64,000 bases of DNA from assembly GCF_004341235.1 (NCBI RefSeq), contig NZ_SLUP01000002.1:124001-188000 (forward strand), written 5' to 3'. Shown one piece after another: positions 27,156 through 35,212 of the stretch. Position numbers and translations under genes: made by a program. A model generated the notes under the pieces. The model saw only the letters and a program-made list of their open reading frames with translations. It ran no database searches and was not told where the DNA came from. This stretch comes from Mariniflexile fucanivorans (GTDB lineage Bacteria > Bacteroidota > Bacteroidia > Flavobacteriales > Flavobacteriaceae). Numbering within the stretch: the stretch's first letter is position 1; each line of letters begins with the position of its first letter.

Positions 27156-27324
27156 ATTATGCACGCATAATTTTTGAGTTTATTAGAATAAAAATAGGAA
27201 TTACATCCATTTTTTATTTCTATAAACACCTATTTAGGAATCACTTTTATTTAACTTTAAAAAAATTAAAAAATATTATGCATGCATAATACCTGATTAT
27301 CAATATGTTATGCGTGCATAACAT
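27156..27324. promoter_or_regulatory. Three palindromic operator-like sites (TTATGC-NN-GCATAA)
   Basis: Site 1 at 27156-27171 is ATTATGCACGCATAAT, 31 bp upstream of the nitronate monooxygenase start. Site 2 at 27275-27290 is ATTATGCATGCATAAT, a perfect palindrome. Site 3 at 27305-27324 has 9-bp arms, ATGTTATGC and GCATAACAT. Sites 2 and 3 are 32 bp apart centre to centre, about three helical turns. Such repeated 14-bp palindromes between divergent genes look like operators for a dimeric regulator. The regulator is not identified; the MarR protein at 37746 is one candidate only. Confidence 0.65.
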
Positions 27325-27421
27325 GTTACAACGCCTTAAGTTTCTGATTTGATGATATTTATCATATTTTAAACTTGTATATTATTCTAAATTCGTGAAT
27401 AATTTTTATAAATTTAATATC

Positions 27422-27919
27422 ATGAAAAATATATTTTTAGGTTTAATAATTTTTGGATTTACCATCCAAATGCATTCACAATCTATCGAATTAAAAGAAG
27501 TTGAAGTTGTTGCTAATTACAATTATGTGGAAGCGACTAACCATAACACGGAAGCATTACCCGTTCAAAAAATACAGGCAAAAGTAAAAGATTATAAGTG
27601 CGATGCTAAAGACATTGATAGAGACGGAGAAGTAGCTTATACTATTGAATTTAACACTTCAGACGGAAATGCCATAGCTGAATACAGTGTTGAAGGAAAA
27701 GTATTAAGAACAAAAGAAAAATATAAAAACGTACGATTACCTTTAGAGGTGCTTCAAGCCATTTCAAAACGTTTTCCTAATTGGGCAGTTTTAGAAGACA
27801 CATATCATGTTAGTTATCAGTACGATAAAGGTGTAACTAAAAAAGTTTATAAAATTAAAATTATAAATGACGATAAAGTTTTAAACATTAAAACAAACCA
27901 TACTGGCGAATTTATTTAA
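27422..27919 (+). CDS. Secreted hypothetical protein (PepSY-like repeat suspected)
   Basis: About 165 residues starting MKNIFLGLIIFGFTIQMHSQS, a clear Sec signal peptide; an upstream frame from 27395 would add residues before it and is not preferred. The mature part has VAYTIEFNTSDGNAIAEYS and VLRTKEKYKNVRLP, then LQAISKRFPNWAVLEDTY and a beta-rich end, a strand-helix-strand order resembling PepSY-like periplasmic proteins. No function can be assigned. It is a single gene ending at a strong terminator, divergent from nitronate monooxygenase across the operator-like palindromes. Confidence 0.8.
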   Translation: MKNIFLGLIIFGFTIQMHSQSIELKEVEVVANYNYVEATNHNTEALPVQKIQAKVKDYKCDAKDIDRDGEVAYTIEFNTSDGNAIAEYSVEGKVLRTKEKYKNVRLPLEVLQAISKRFPNWAVLEDTYHVSYQYDKGVTKKVYKIKIINDDKVLNIKTNHTGEFI

Positions 27920-27943
27920 AGTACTTACTTTACCATAACTAAA

Positions 27944-27980
27944 CCAAAAAACGCAACCAATATGGTTGCGTTTTCGTTTT
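27944..27980. terminator. Terminator between convergent genes
   Basis: AACGCAACCA (27950-27959) pairs with TGGTTGCGTT (27963-27972), flanked by A-rich and T-rich runs. It serves the secreted protein gene and, in the opposite direction, the lipoprotein gene at 27994. Confidence 0.85.
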
Positions 27981-27993
27981 ATTTTCTATAAAA

Positions 27994-28509
27994 TTAATTT
28001 TGTCTTATATAAGTAGCTATTACTTTAACATCATACTTAAATGTTAGCCCTTGTTCTGAAATATTTTCAGTTTGACTGATAGCTATTTTTAATGTGGTAT
28101 CTGTAAGCTCTAAAATTGTTGCTGTAGTAGTTTCGTTATCATCTTCAATTGTCAATTTATTTCCAGATTTATTCCAACTCCCTGAACTTAGAAATGTAAG
28201 ATTTTCAGTATTTGAAACTTCAGTTTCACCATTATACTTAGTGGTTAATTTTACACTGTACGAACCATCTGAAACCACCTCGTTTGGATTTTCAGTAAAT
28301 ACTAATGAATAATCGACATCATATGCTTCTCCAACAAATGTTGCTTTGATTTTTTCTCCTGAAACCGTTGTTTCTGTACTACCAGTATAGTCTACATCGA
28401 CTCCTATCCAAGTACCAACCAAGTCTCCAGAGATATCCAATGAATCGTCACTGGAACAAGAACTAAGCGCTAATGCTAACGCAATAAATAAAATTGTAAT
28501 TTTTTTCAT
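27994..28509 (-). CDS. Lipoprotein, lipocalin-like
   Basis: Protein of 171 residues with a lipoprotein signal peptide: MKKITILFIALALALSSC, where the cysteine is followed by SSDDS, a serine/aspartate-rich start typical of Bacteroidota surface lipoproteins. The mature domain (LVGTWIGVDVDYTG at the start, SYSVKLTTKYNGETEV, SSGSWNKSGNKLTIEDD and LELTDTTLKIAIS) matches lipocalin-like families in which a GxW motif opens a beta barrel. The ligand is unknown. It is a single gene with terminators on both sides. Confidence 0.88.
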   Translation of the reverse strand: MKKITILFIALALALSSCSSDDSLDISGDLVGTWIGVDVDYTGSTETTVSGEKIKATFVGEAYDVDYSLVFTENPNEVVSDGSYSVKLTTKYNGETEVSNTENLTFLSSGSWNKSGNKLTIEDDNETTTATILELTDTTLKIAISQTENISEQGLTFKYDVKVIATYIRQN

Positions 28510-28575
28510 GATTTGGGTTTTTATAAATTATTGCATCAAATATAATATTTTTATTACATCAATAACTAAATAAAC

Positions 28576-28611
28576 AAAAAAAAAACGCAAGTATTATACT
28601 TGCGTTTTTTT
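28576..28611. terminator. Terminator downstream of the coiled-coil protein gene
   Basis: ACGCAAGTA (28585-28593) pairs with TACTTGCGT (28597-28605), with a run of nine A on one side and T-run on the other, so it works in both directions. Confidence 0.85.
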
Positions 28612-28631
28612 AAATAAATTTTAGAAATTTA

Positions 28632-29516
28632 TTATTTTAAAGTAAACTCAGAAGTAGCAACTAAATCCTTTTCATTATAAACATTAATAATATAACGTCC
28701 TTTTTGAAATTCAGTTTTACCTTTTGCAGCAACAAACTCGCAAACATCTAAGCTAGTGTTTTCGTAATTAAATTTACTTACTATGCTGTAGTTTAAAGCT
28801 TTATCTCCAAATCTTACTTGCTCGTTTAAACCTAAAGTATTACTTTTTGGGTCTATAACTTGAACATATAGCTCTTGGTCACCAGATTGAACTAATTTGT
28901 TTTTAGGCACTGTAAAACATACTCTAATTTTATCGGTTCTACTTGCTCTTTCTGTTGGAATTAATTTACCTGAAGTTCTTTCAATAACTCCAAACCCTTT
29001 CATATTTACGGCTCCTAATACGGCTGCATTTGAAACAACTTCAGCTAATGCATTGTTTTGTATTAGTAAAGAATCGGTAAATATAGTACGCTCTTCTAAA
29101 CGAACACGTGTACTATCTAAAGAGGTTGCTAAATATGAATTTTGAATTTTTAATTTATCGTTTTCAGCTAATAAAACATCCATTTCTTTTTGTAATGAAA
29201 CGTATTTTTGTTTGTAGCTCCATAAACTTTTTATATTAGTTTCAGAAATTTTTAATGAATCAATTAATCCTTGAATACGCGCTCTTGCTTCAATTAAATC
29301 GTTATTAGCAACTTCATTTTCGCCAATAGCTTCATCGTATTGTTTAGCCATCGCGTTTAAATCGTTCATTACTAATTGTTTTTGCTCTGTTAAGTCTTGT
29401 TGAGTTTTCGAGCTGCTTTGATACAAATTCATTGTGTAGAATGCAGTTCCTAAAAATAGAACCAATGCAATACCCAATGCTACTTTAAGTCCCATACTAC
29501 TTTTGTTGTTTTCCAT
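28632..29516 (-). CDS. Membrane-anchored coiled-coil protein, unknown function
   Basis: Protein of 294 residues with one N-terminal membrane helix (LKVALGIALVLFLGTAFYTMN) and a long coiled coil (about residues 35-160, rich in Q, E, L and N). A C-terminal beta-rich domain follows (GFGVIERTSGKLIPTERA, DKIRVCFTVPKNKLV, ELYVQVIDPKSN). This layout suggests a periplasmic rod with a terminal binding domain. Similar proteins occur across Flavobacteriaceae, but I know no assigned role. It is a single transcription unit, divergent from the formimidoylglutamase gene. Confidence 0.85.
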   Translation of the reverse strand: MENNKSSMGLKVALGIALVLFLGTAFYTMNLYQSSSKTQQDLTEQKQLVMNDLNAMAKQYDEAIGENEVANNDLIEARARIQGLIDSLKISETNIKSLWSYKQKYVSLQKEMDVLLAENDKLKIQNSYLATSLDSTRVRLEERTIFTDSLLIQNNALAEVVSNAAVLGAVNMKGFGVIERTSGKLIPTERASRTDKIRVCFTVPKNKLVQSGDQELYVQVIDPKSNTLGLNEQVRFGDKALNYSIVSKFNYENTSLDVCEFVAAKGKTEFQKGRYIINVYNEKDLVATSEFTLK

Positions 29517-29632
29517 AATTACTTGTTTTTAATCTTTTTAAAATCTAGTGTTTTTTAATTATAATTCTTTGTTTTTTTAATGCTTTAAATAAATAATGAT
29601 GTATTTTTATTTGAAATTTATTTACTTTTTTT

Positions 29633-30652
29633 ATGGATAAACTGGTTTTATTTAACAATACCGCTTTAAATGAGTTATTAAACAAACGCCAAGGCGAATC
29701 CAAATTTGGTGAACATATTCAAATATTAACCAGCATTTCCAATATATACGACCAACTTTTAAATTTGGATGTTACACATGTAATTATTGGTTTGCCTGAA
29801 GATGTTGGCGTGTATGCAAACTTCGGAAAGACGGGTACATCAAAAGCTTGGGACGCTACTTTAAATGTGTTATTGAACATACAAAGCAATGAATTTACAA
29901 AGGCCAACAAGGTTTTAATTTTAGGGCATCTGGATTTTTCAGAAGAACAATTAAAAGTTTCAGAATTAGATAGTTCCAAAAAGAAAAGCATTTCCAAAGC
30001 CAGAAAAATAGTAAGCGAAATAGATAAACACGTTACATATATTGTTCAACAAATTGTTTCGGCAGGAAAAAAACCTATTATTATTGGTGGCGGACATAAC
30101 AATGCCTACGGCAACATAAAAGGCACCAGTTTAGCCTTAAAAAAAACTATTAACGTTATAAATTTTGATGTGCATTCCGATTTTAGAGCCGAAGAAGGAC
30201 GCCATAGCGGAAACGGATTTAGTTACGCTTACGCGGAAGGATTTTTAAATAATTATTTTATTTTCGGTTTACAACGAAATTTTACTCCGGACACCTTGTT
30301 TAAATCGCTGAAGAAATTCAAATTAATTAAATATAATATATTTGAAGATATAGCTGTTGGTAAAGAATTGAAGTTTAAGGAAGAGCTTGAACGTGCTTCC
30401 AACCATGTTACCAATAAAAATTTTGGTATTGAACTAGATTGCGATGCAATAGAAAATATACCTAGTAGTGCTATGACACCTAGTGGTTTTAGCGTTAATA
30501 AAGCCAGAAGTTATGTTTCTTATTTTGGTAAATATGAAAACGCACGTTATTTACATATTTGCGAAGCGGCACCTACAAAGAAAACAGAAACACAGGTTGG
30601 AAAACTTATAACTTATTTAATTACCGATTTTATTGAAGCGTATGAAAGTTAA
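29633..30652 (+). CDS. Formimidoylglutamase / arginase family protein
   Basis: Ureohydrolase-fold manganese enzyme of 339 residues. Metal-binding motifs are GGGHNNAYG (GGxH), NFDVHSDFR (DxHxD) and ELDCDAIENIPSSAMTPSG, where the third motif is ELDCD rather than the usual SxDxDxxDP. Bacteroidota proteins of this type are annotated as formimidoylglutamase (histidine degradation, releasing formamide). No other hut gene is present in the window, so the substrate is uncertain; agmatinase-like activity is an alternative. It is a single gene. Confidence 0.85.
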   Translation: MDKLVLFNNTALNELLNKRQGESKFGEHIQILTSISNIYDQLLNLDVTHVIIGLPEDVGVYANFGKTGTSKAWDATLNVLLNIQSNEFTKANKVLILGHLDFSEEQLKVSELDSSKKKSISKARKIVSEIDKHVTYIVQQIVSAGKKPIIIGGGHNNAYGNIKGTSLALKKTINVINFDVHSDFRAEEGRHSGNGFSYAYAEGFLNNYFIFGLQRNFTPDTLFKSLKKFKLIKYNIFEDIAVGKELKFKEELERASNHVTNKNFGIELDCDAIENIPSSAMTPSGFSVNKARSYVSYFGKYENARYLHICEAAPTKKTETQVGKLITYLITDFIEAYES

Positions 30653-30678
30653 TTAAAGTAATTTGTTACTTTGATATG

Positions 30679-31173
30679 TTATTTTTTTAAGAGATTTTCT
30701 AATTCTATACAATATTTTAAGTCTTTAGAGCAAAGTGCACTTAATGTTTCTATCAATAATTTATTTAATTCTTCATTTTTAGAATCTATTTGACAGGCTA
30801 ACTTCAATTCCGAATAAGCACCTATTAAATTATTATGACTCAATCTTCTAATTCCTGAATCGTATAAATAATTAAATGCTTTTTCATTTTCTAAACGATA
30901 GTGGGCAGTTATAGACTTTGAATGATTAGTTGAGTAAACATAAAACTGCTTAAAAAGGACACCGCATAGCATTAAAAAGGACAATACAATAACTATAGTA
31001 AGGATAGCATTCTTTCTTTTAACCTGATCTTCATCTTCATGAGGTTTTATACCAAAATCCCTTGAATACTTTTGAAGTGGTGAAAATGAAGGCAATTTAT
31101 GTCTCTTGGCAAATGGCTTTCTGTTGCATTTTTTATAAATCCAACTTTGCATCCCAAAGCCCATGTATCCCAT
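30679..31173 (-). CDS. Hypothetical single-pass membrane protein
   Basis: Protein of 164 residues. A basic N-terminal region (SWIYKKCNRKPFAKRHKLP) is followed by one membrane helix (AILTIVIVLSFLMLCGVLF) and a helical C-terminus (YRLENEKAFNYLYDSGIRR, then LIGAYSELKLACQID) resembling a TPR-like pair. Topology predicts the helical part outside the cytoplasm. No family name is recognised. It lies between the formimidoylglutamase gene (convergent, 26 bp) and the nudK gene (59 bp upstream, same strand), and may be co-transcribed with the latter. Confidence 0.75.
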   Translation of the reverse strand: MGYMGFGMQSWIYKKCNRKPFAKRHKLPSFSPLQKYSRDFGIKPHEDEDQVKRKNAILTIVIVLSFLMLCGVLFKQFYVYSTNHSKSITAHYRLENEKAFNYLYDSGIRRLSHNNLIGAYSELKLACQIDSKNEELNKLLIETLSALCSKDLKYCIELENLLKK

Positions 31174-31232
31174 AACAAATTTTTATTTATAAGTACATGA
31201 ACAAATTAAAATGTTACACTAAATAAGCTTTA

Positions 31233-31820
31233 TTATTTATCCAAAAGTTTATGTATTATCGCATATTGCAATAAAACAATAGTTCTAGTATCGGTTATCT
31301 CACCATTATTAAGCATTGTAACAGCTTCTGTAAATGGTAATTCTAAAACTTCAATATCTTCGTGTTCACTTTCTAAACCGCCACCTTCATTTACTTTCAT
31401 GGCTTCGGTATATTCTCCAATAAAAAAATGCATTTTCTCGGTCATAACTCCAGGCGACGAATAAGCTTCAAAAATTTTTTTAACTTCTTTCAACCTATAC
31501 CCAACTTCTTCTTCCGTTTCTCTTATTATACAAGCTTCTGGGTTATCTTTATCTAACATGCCAGCACAAATTTCAACTAACATACCATCTTTATTATCAT
31601 TTAAAAACGTAGGCATTCTAAACTGTTTTGTTAAAATGATACTGCCTTTTTCTTTATTATAAAGTAAAATACCGGCACCATCTCCTCTATCATAACATTC
31701 TCTAACCTGTGTTACCCAGTTTCCATTGCTTAATTTATAATCAAAAGTTAGCTTATTTAATGTGTAATAATGGTTGGAAAGTAGTTCCTTTTTTATGTTT
31801 TTTAATTTTTCAGATGGCAT
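31233..31820 (-). CDS. nudK: NUDIX hydrolase, GDP-mannose pyrophosphatase NudK-like
   Basis: Protein of 195 residues with a complete Nudix box: the glycine of AGMLDKDNPEACIIRE and TEEEVGY fit Gx5Ex7REuxEExGu at about residues 98-120. The N-terminal segment (HYYTLNKLTFDYKLSNGNW, then REVYDRGDGA-like RECYDRGDGAGILLYNKE) and SSPGVMTEKMHFFIGEY match the ADP-ribose/GDP-mannose pyrophosphatase subgroup (NudK/NudF). The exact sugar nucleotide is not decided by sequence. The upstream 277 bp are AT-rich and shared with the divergent small membrane-protein cluster. Confidence 0.92.
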   Translation of the reverse strand: MPSEKLKNIKKELLSNHYYTLNKLTFDYKLSNGNWVTQVRECYDRGDGAGILLYNKEKGSIILTKQFRMPTFLNDNKDGMLVEICAGMLDKDNPEACIIRETEEEVGYRLKEVKKIFEAYSSPGVMTEKMHFFIGEYTEAMKVNEGGGLESEHEDIEVLELPFTEAVTMLNNGEITDTRTIVLLQYAIIHKLLDK

Positions 31821-32036
31821 AGTGAATGTTAAATGAGTTTTTTAAAATATGTGAAGCAATTTCGGTAAAAATTATTAAATGACTACATTATTTCAATATT
31901 GTTAATAAATTCTGATAAAATTAATTATCAAACCATTGTTTCATTTTTCAGTCTTTAACCATTTAGATAAGTAATAATTACATGTTTTATTTGTGATATA
32001 AGACTTACTTTATAGATTTCAACGCCATCATTTATA

Positions 32037-32067
32037 ATTGTTTAGTGAATAATTTACACTATATTTG
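32037..32067 (+). promoter_or_regulatory. Promoter of the small membrane-protein cluster
   Basis: ATTG at 32037-32040, a 19-bp spacer, then TATATTTG at 32060-32067 fits the Bacteroidota promoter (TTTG-N19-TAnnTTTG, one mismatch). It lies about 30 bp before the ATG at 32098. The rest of the 31821-32097 gap shows no other structure. Confidence 0.6.
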
Positions 32068-32097
32068 AGAAGCTATTAAACAAACTTTGCACTGACT

Positions 32098-32337
32098 ATG
32101 CTCTCAAATTTTTTAACCTGCTTTCAAATGATATTACTTTTGATAAGCCAATCTGATATTGTAACCATTTTAATTATTGTTGTTGTTTTCTTTTCCATAT
32201 TATTAGTTTTAGGAGTTAGAAAATCTTATAAGCTTAAAAAAGAAAATGAACGCCTCGATAAAATAAGTGAGGAAATGGCAAGGGCTGAAGAAAAATATAA
32301 AGATTTTACCGATGGCCATATGTATGGTGGTAATTAA
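32098..32337 (+). CDS. Small membrane protein, cluster member 1
   Basis: Protein of 79 residues. A hydrophobic N-terminal half (VTILIIVVVFFSILLVLGV, and a preceding hydrophobic stretch) gives one or two membrane helices. A charged helix follows (KENERLDKISEEMARAEEK), and the end reads FTDGHMYGGN. It could start at the internal Met-11. No family is recognised. It is the first of three tiny genes in a row (11-bp and 23-bp gaps), whose products all end in a GH(M/I/L)Y motif. Confidence 0.7.
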   Translation: MLSNFLTCFQMILLLISQSDIVTILIIVVVFFSILLVLGVRKSYKLKKENERLDKISEEMARAEEKYKDFTDGHMYGGN

Positions 32338-32348
32338 AAATAATAAAT

Positions 32349-32534
32349 ATGGCAACTATCCTTTTCGCGTTTATTGCAACTTATTTTATTGAATTGTTAT
32401 ATCGGAGAATAACATTAGGTAAGCAAATAAAAATTGAATTGAAAAAGTTTGATTCTAATAAGGATTATATAATGAAAATTGATTTTTATGGATATAAACT
32501 AGGGACTGGACATATTTATAAGAATAAAATCTAA
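32349..32534 (+). CDS. Small membrane protein, cluster member 2
   Basis: Protein of 61 residues with an N-terminal membrane helix (ATILFAFIATYFIELLY), a short basic linker (RRITLGKQIKIELKKF) and a C-terminus GYKLGTGHIYKNKI. The tail YKLGTGHIY is nearly identical to YKLGSGHLY in the next gene, so the two are probably related by duplication and the motif is under selection. Function unknown. Confidence 0.7.
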   Translation: MATILFAFIATYFIELLYRRITLGKQIKIELKKFDSNKDYIMKIDFYGYKLGTGHIYKNKI

Positions 32535-32557
32535 TCTATTTAAACCCAAACTCTGTT

Positions 32558-32755
32558 ATGGAATCTATTCTAATCCTATCTATTTTTAATATAGTAATTT
32601 TACTTTTTGCTTTTAGAACCAAAAGAGGTCTTTATACTATTACTCCAGAAAAACAATGGAGTAAGAATATTAAGGAATTTGATAAAAATTTAAAATCAAT
32701 TGATGATATAGATCTATCAAATTATAAGTTAGGCTCTGGTCATCTTTATGAATAA
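32558..32755 (+). CDS. Small membrane protein, cluster member 3
   Basis: Protein of 65 residues with an N-terminal membrane helix (ILILSIFNIVILLFAF), a positively charged loop (RTKRGLYTITPEKQWSKN), an acidic helix and the C-terminus NYKLGSGHLYE. The motif is shared with the preceding gene. A weak hairpin (32754-32785) follows and separates the cluster from convergent ettA. Confidence 0.7.
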   Translation: MESILILSIFNIVILLFAFRTKRGLYTITPEKQWSKNIKEFDKNLKSIDDIDLSNYKLGSGHLYE

Positions 32756-32785
32756 AAAACGCCCACTTTTCAGTGAGCGCGTCTA
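32754..32785. terminator. Probable terminator between cluster and ettA
   Basis: An A-run, then CGCCCACT, loop, and AGTGAGCG forming an imperfect stem between convergent genes. Weaker than the other terminators because the stem has two mismatched positions and no long T-run. Confidence 0.5.
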
Positions 32786-32791
32786 TACTTT

Positions 32792-34483
32792 TTAACGTAC
32801 TAACTTTTTATATTTAATACGTTTTGGTGTTAAATCGCCACCCAAACGTTTCTTTTTGTTTTCTTCATATTCACTAAAACTACCTTCAAAGAAATATACT
32901 TGCGAATCGCCTTCAAAAGCTAAAATATGGGTACAGATTCTATCTAAAAACCATCTATCATGCGATATAACTACGGCACAACCTGCAAAGTTTTCCAAAC
33001 CTTCTTCTAAAGCACGTAATGTATTTACATCAAGATCATTAGTAGGCTCATCTAAAAGCAATACGTTACCTTCTTCTTTAAGTGTCATGGCTAAATGAAG
33101 TCGGTTACGCTCACCACCCGAAAGCAGTTTTACTTTTTTATTCTGTTCTCCACCTGAAAAGTTAAATCTACTTAAATAAGCACGAGAATTTACTTCACGT
33201 CCGCCCATTAAAACAAGTTCTTGCTCATCACTAAAATTTTGCCAAATGGTTTTTTCAGGATCAATATTAGAATGCGCTTGATCCACATAAGCTATTTTGG
33301 CAGTTTCACCAACCACAAATTCGCCTTTATCTGGTGTTTGTTCACCCATTATCATTCTAAAAATAGTGGTTTTACCCGCACCATTGGGTCCGATAACTCC
33401 AACAATTCCTGCTTGAGGTAATTTGAAATTTAAATCTTCATAAAGCAGCTTATCATCAAAGCCTTTACTTACACCAACGGCTTCAATAACATTGGTGCCT
33501 AAACGTGGGCCGTTTGGAATGTAAATTTCCAGTTTTTCATCAAGCTGTTTTTGGTCTTGACTCAATAATTTATCGTAATTCTGTAAACGTGCTTTTTGCT
33601 TAGTTTGGCGTCCTTTTGCTCCTTGACGCACCCATTCCAACTCACGTTCTAATGTTTTTTGACGTTTAGATGCCGTTTTGCTTTCCTGTGCTAAACGCTT
33701 CGATTTTTGATCTAACCACGATGAATAATTTCCTTTCCAAGGAATGCCTTCACCTCTATCCAATTCTAAAATCCAACCAGCAACATTATCTAGAAAGTAC
33801 CTATCATGGGTTACGGCAATCACCGTTCCTTTATATTGCGCTAAATGATGTTCTAACCAATGTACCGATTCTGCATCCAAGTGGTTGGTAGGCTCATCTA
33901 ATAATAACACATCTGGCTCTTGTAAAAGCAAACGGCATAAAGCAACACGTCTGCGTTCACCACCAGAAAGCACGCTAATTTTTTTATCACCATCGGGTGT
34001 TCTAAGGGCATCCATGGCAATTTCTAACTTGGTGTCTAATTCCCAAGCATTAGAAGCATCAATTTTATCTTGAAGCTCTGCTTGTCTAGCCATCAATTTA
34101 TCCATTTTGTCTGGGTTCGAATACACTTCTTCCAAACCAAACATATCGTTTATTTTATTGTATTCATCTAGAATAGCAACGGTTTCCGCAGCACCTTCTT
34201 TTACAATTTCCAAAACGGTTTTGTTCTCATCAAGCTGTGGCTCTTGCTCTAAATAACCAACCGAATAATCTTGTAAAAACGTAACGTCACCTTGATAATT
34301 CTTTTCAACACCTGCAATTATTTTAAGTAAGGTCGATTTACCAGAACCATTTAAACCTAAAATACCAATTTTAGCTCCGTAAAAGAAACTCAAATAAATA
34401 TTTTTTAAAACTGGGGTATTTGCCCCTTGAAATGTCTTGGTTAAACCAGACATCGAGAAGATTACTTTCTTATCGTCACTCAT
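32792..34483 (-). CDS. ettA: EttA, energy-dependent translational throttle (ABC-F)
   Basis: Ribosome-associated ABC-F ATPase of 563 residues with two ABC domains. Walker A motifs are GLNGSGKST and GPNGAGKTT; signatures are LSGGERRRVAL and LLSGGERNRLHL; Walker B motifs are LLLDEPTNHLD and LLLDEPTNDLD. The linker between domains (KRLAQESKTASKRQKTLER, then ELEWVRQGAKGRQTKQKAR) is the tRNA-interacting motif typical of EttA. In E. coli EttA gates the first elongation step according to the ATP/ADP ratio. It lacks membrane segments, so it is not a transporter. Confidence 0.96.
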   Translation of the reverse strand: MSDDKKVIFSMSGLTKTFQGANTPVLKNIYLSFFYGAKIGILGLNGSGKSTLLKIIAGVEKNYQGDVTFLQDYSVGYLEQEPQLDENKTVLEIVKEGAAETVAILDEYNKINDMFGLEEVYSNPDKMDKLMARQAELQDKIDASNAWELDTKLEIAMDALRTPDGDKKISVLSGGERRRVALCRLLLQEPDVLLLDEPTNHLDAESVHWLEHHLAQYKGTVIAVTHDRYFLDNVAGWILELDRGEGIPWKGNYSSWLDQKSKRLAQESKTASKRQKTLERELEWVRQGAKGRQTKQKARLQNYDKLLSQDQKQLDEKLEIYIPNGPRLGTNVIEAVGVSKGFDDKLLYEDLNFKLPQAGIVGVIGPNGAGKTTIFRMIMGEQTPDKGEFVVGETAKIAYVDQAHSNIDPEKTIWQNFSDEQELVLMGGREVNSRAYLSRFNFSGGEQNKKVKLLSGGERNRLHLAMTLKEEGNVLLLDEPTNDLDVNTLRALEEGLENFAGCAVVISHDRWFLDRICTHILAFEGDSQVYFFEGSFSEYEENKKKRLGGDLTPKRIKYKKLVR

Positions 34484-34567
34484 TGTTGATTGTTTTTTTG
34501 TTGTTAAGCTGTTTAATGTTAAGTTATTTATAGACTAAATAACCCAAAACTTTCGACTAAACTTTTA

Positions 34568-34750
34568 TTATACACGTCCTTTTAGTGCATTAAAAACCCA
34601 TGCAATGGCAAAAAAACCAATACCAACAGATGCAAAACCCCAACCAGCCACATCATTGTACCTAAAAGCACCCAGACCAATTAAAATTAAACCTACTACA
34701 ATCATAATCCAAGTAGCCCAAGCCAATACTGTATTTTTATTCATTGCCAT
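34568..34750 (-). CDS. CAL67264-family small membrane protein
   Basis: Protein of 60 residues with two membrane helices (TVLAWATWIMIVVGLILIGLG and WGFASVGIGFFAIAWVF) around a short RYNDVAG loop. The sequence matches the CAL67264 family, a group found mainly in Flavobacteriia and of unknown function. It lies 84 bp upstream of ettA on the same strand; the two may share a transcript. Confidence 0.87.
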   Translation of the reverse strand: MAMNKNTVLAWATWIMIVVGLILIGLGAFRYNDVAGWGFASVGIGFFAIAWVFNALKGRV

Positions 34751-34771
34751 AATTAAGTTGTTTAGTTTTTT

Positions 34772-34918
34772 GGGCGCAACCTAAAAAAAGGTCGGGTTTG
34801 GAGTTTATCCAGAGCGGAGCCGAAGGCTATATCATTTTAATGCGTTTTTAATTTTATAACACCACAAGAGGTGTCTCGAACACATAAAAAAGAATGCCGC
34901 TGCAATCCCTTGCGCAAA
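34772..34918. repeat. REP-like intergenic element (copy 2)
   Basis: Starts GGGCGCAACC, then GGTCGGGTTTGG, and ends CCGCTGCAATCCCTTGCGC. The ends align with copy 1 at 17568 (GGGCGTTCCCC..GGTCGGGTT..CAACCCCTAACGC), with a longer, different centre. It occupies much of the 462-bp gap between the CAL67264-type gene and the glycoside hydrolase gene. The remaining 300 bp are AT-rich with no recognisable feature apart from the promoter the hydrolase gene must have. Confidence 0.6.
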
Positions 34919-35212
34919 TTAACAGCACAAATATCGTATTTTTAAACAAAAAAGCATTCTTTTAAAAGTTTAATTTTAATTGAATGAAAACTAATTTTTA
35001 TAGTTAAAATATGCAGACGCTACACTTAATCTGATAATAAATTCATTTAGTCTGCATTTATTTTGTAAAAATTTAAATTCGTGTTTGTAAATTATATAAA
35101 TTTACTGCTTTTAATTAAGTACCGATTACAAAAACATATTTTCAGTTAAGTAAGTAATGAACGAACTCAACGACTGTTAAATTTCAAAACAATTTTATTT
35201 TTATCAAACAAT

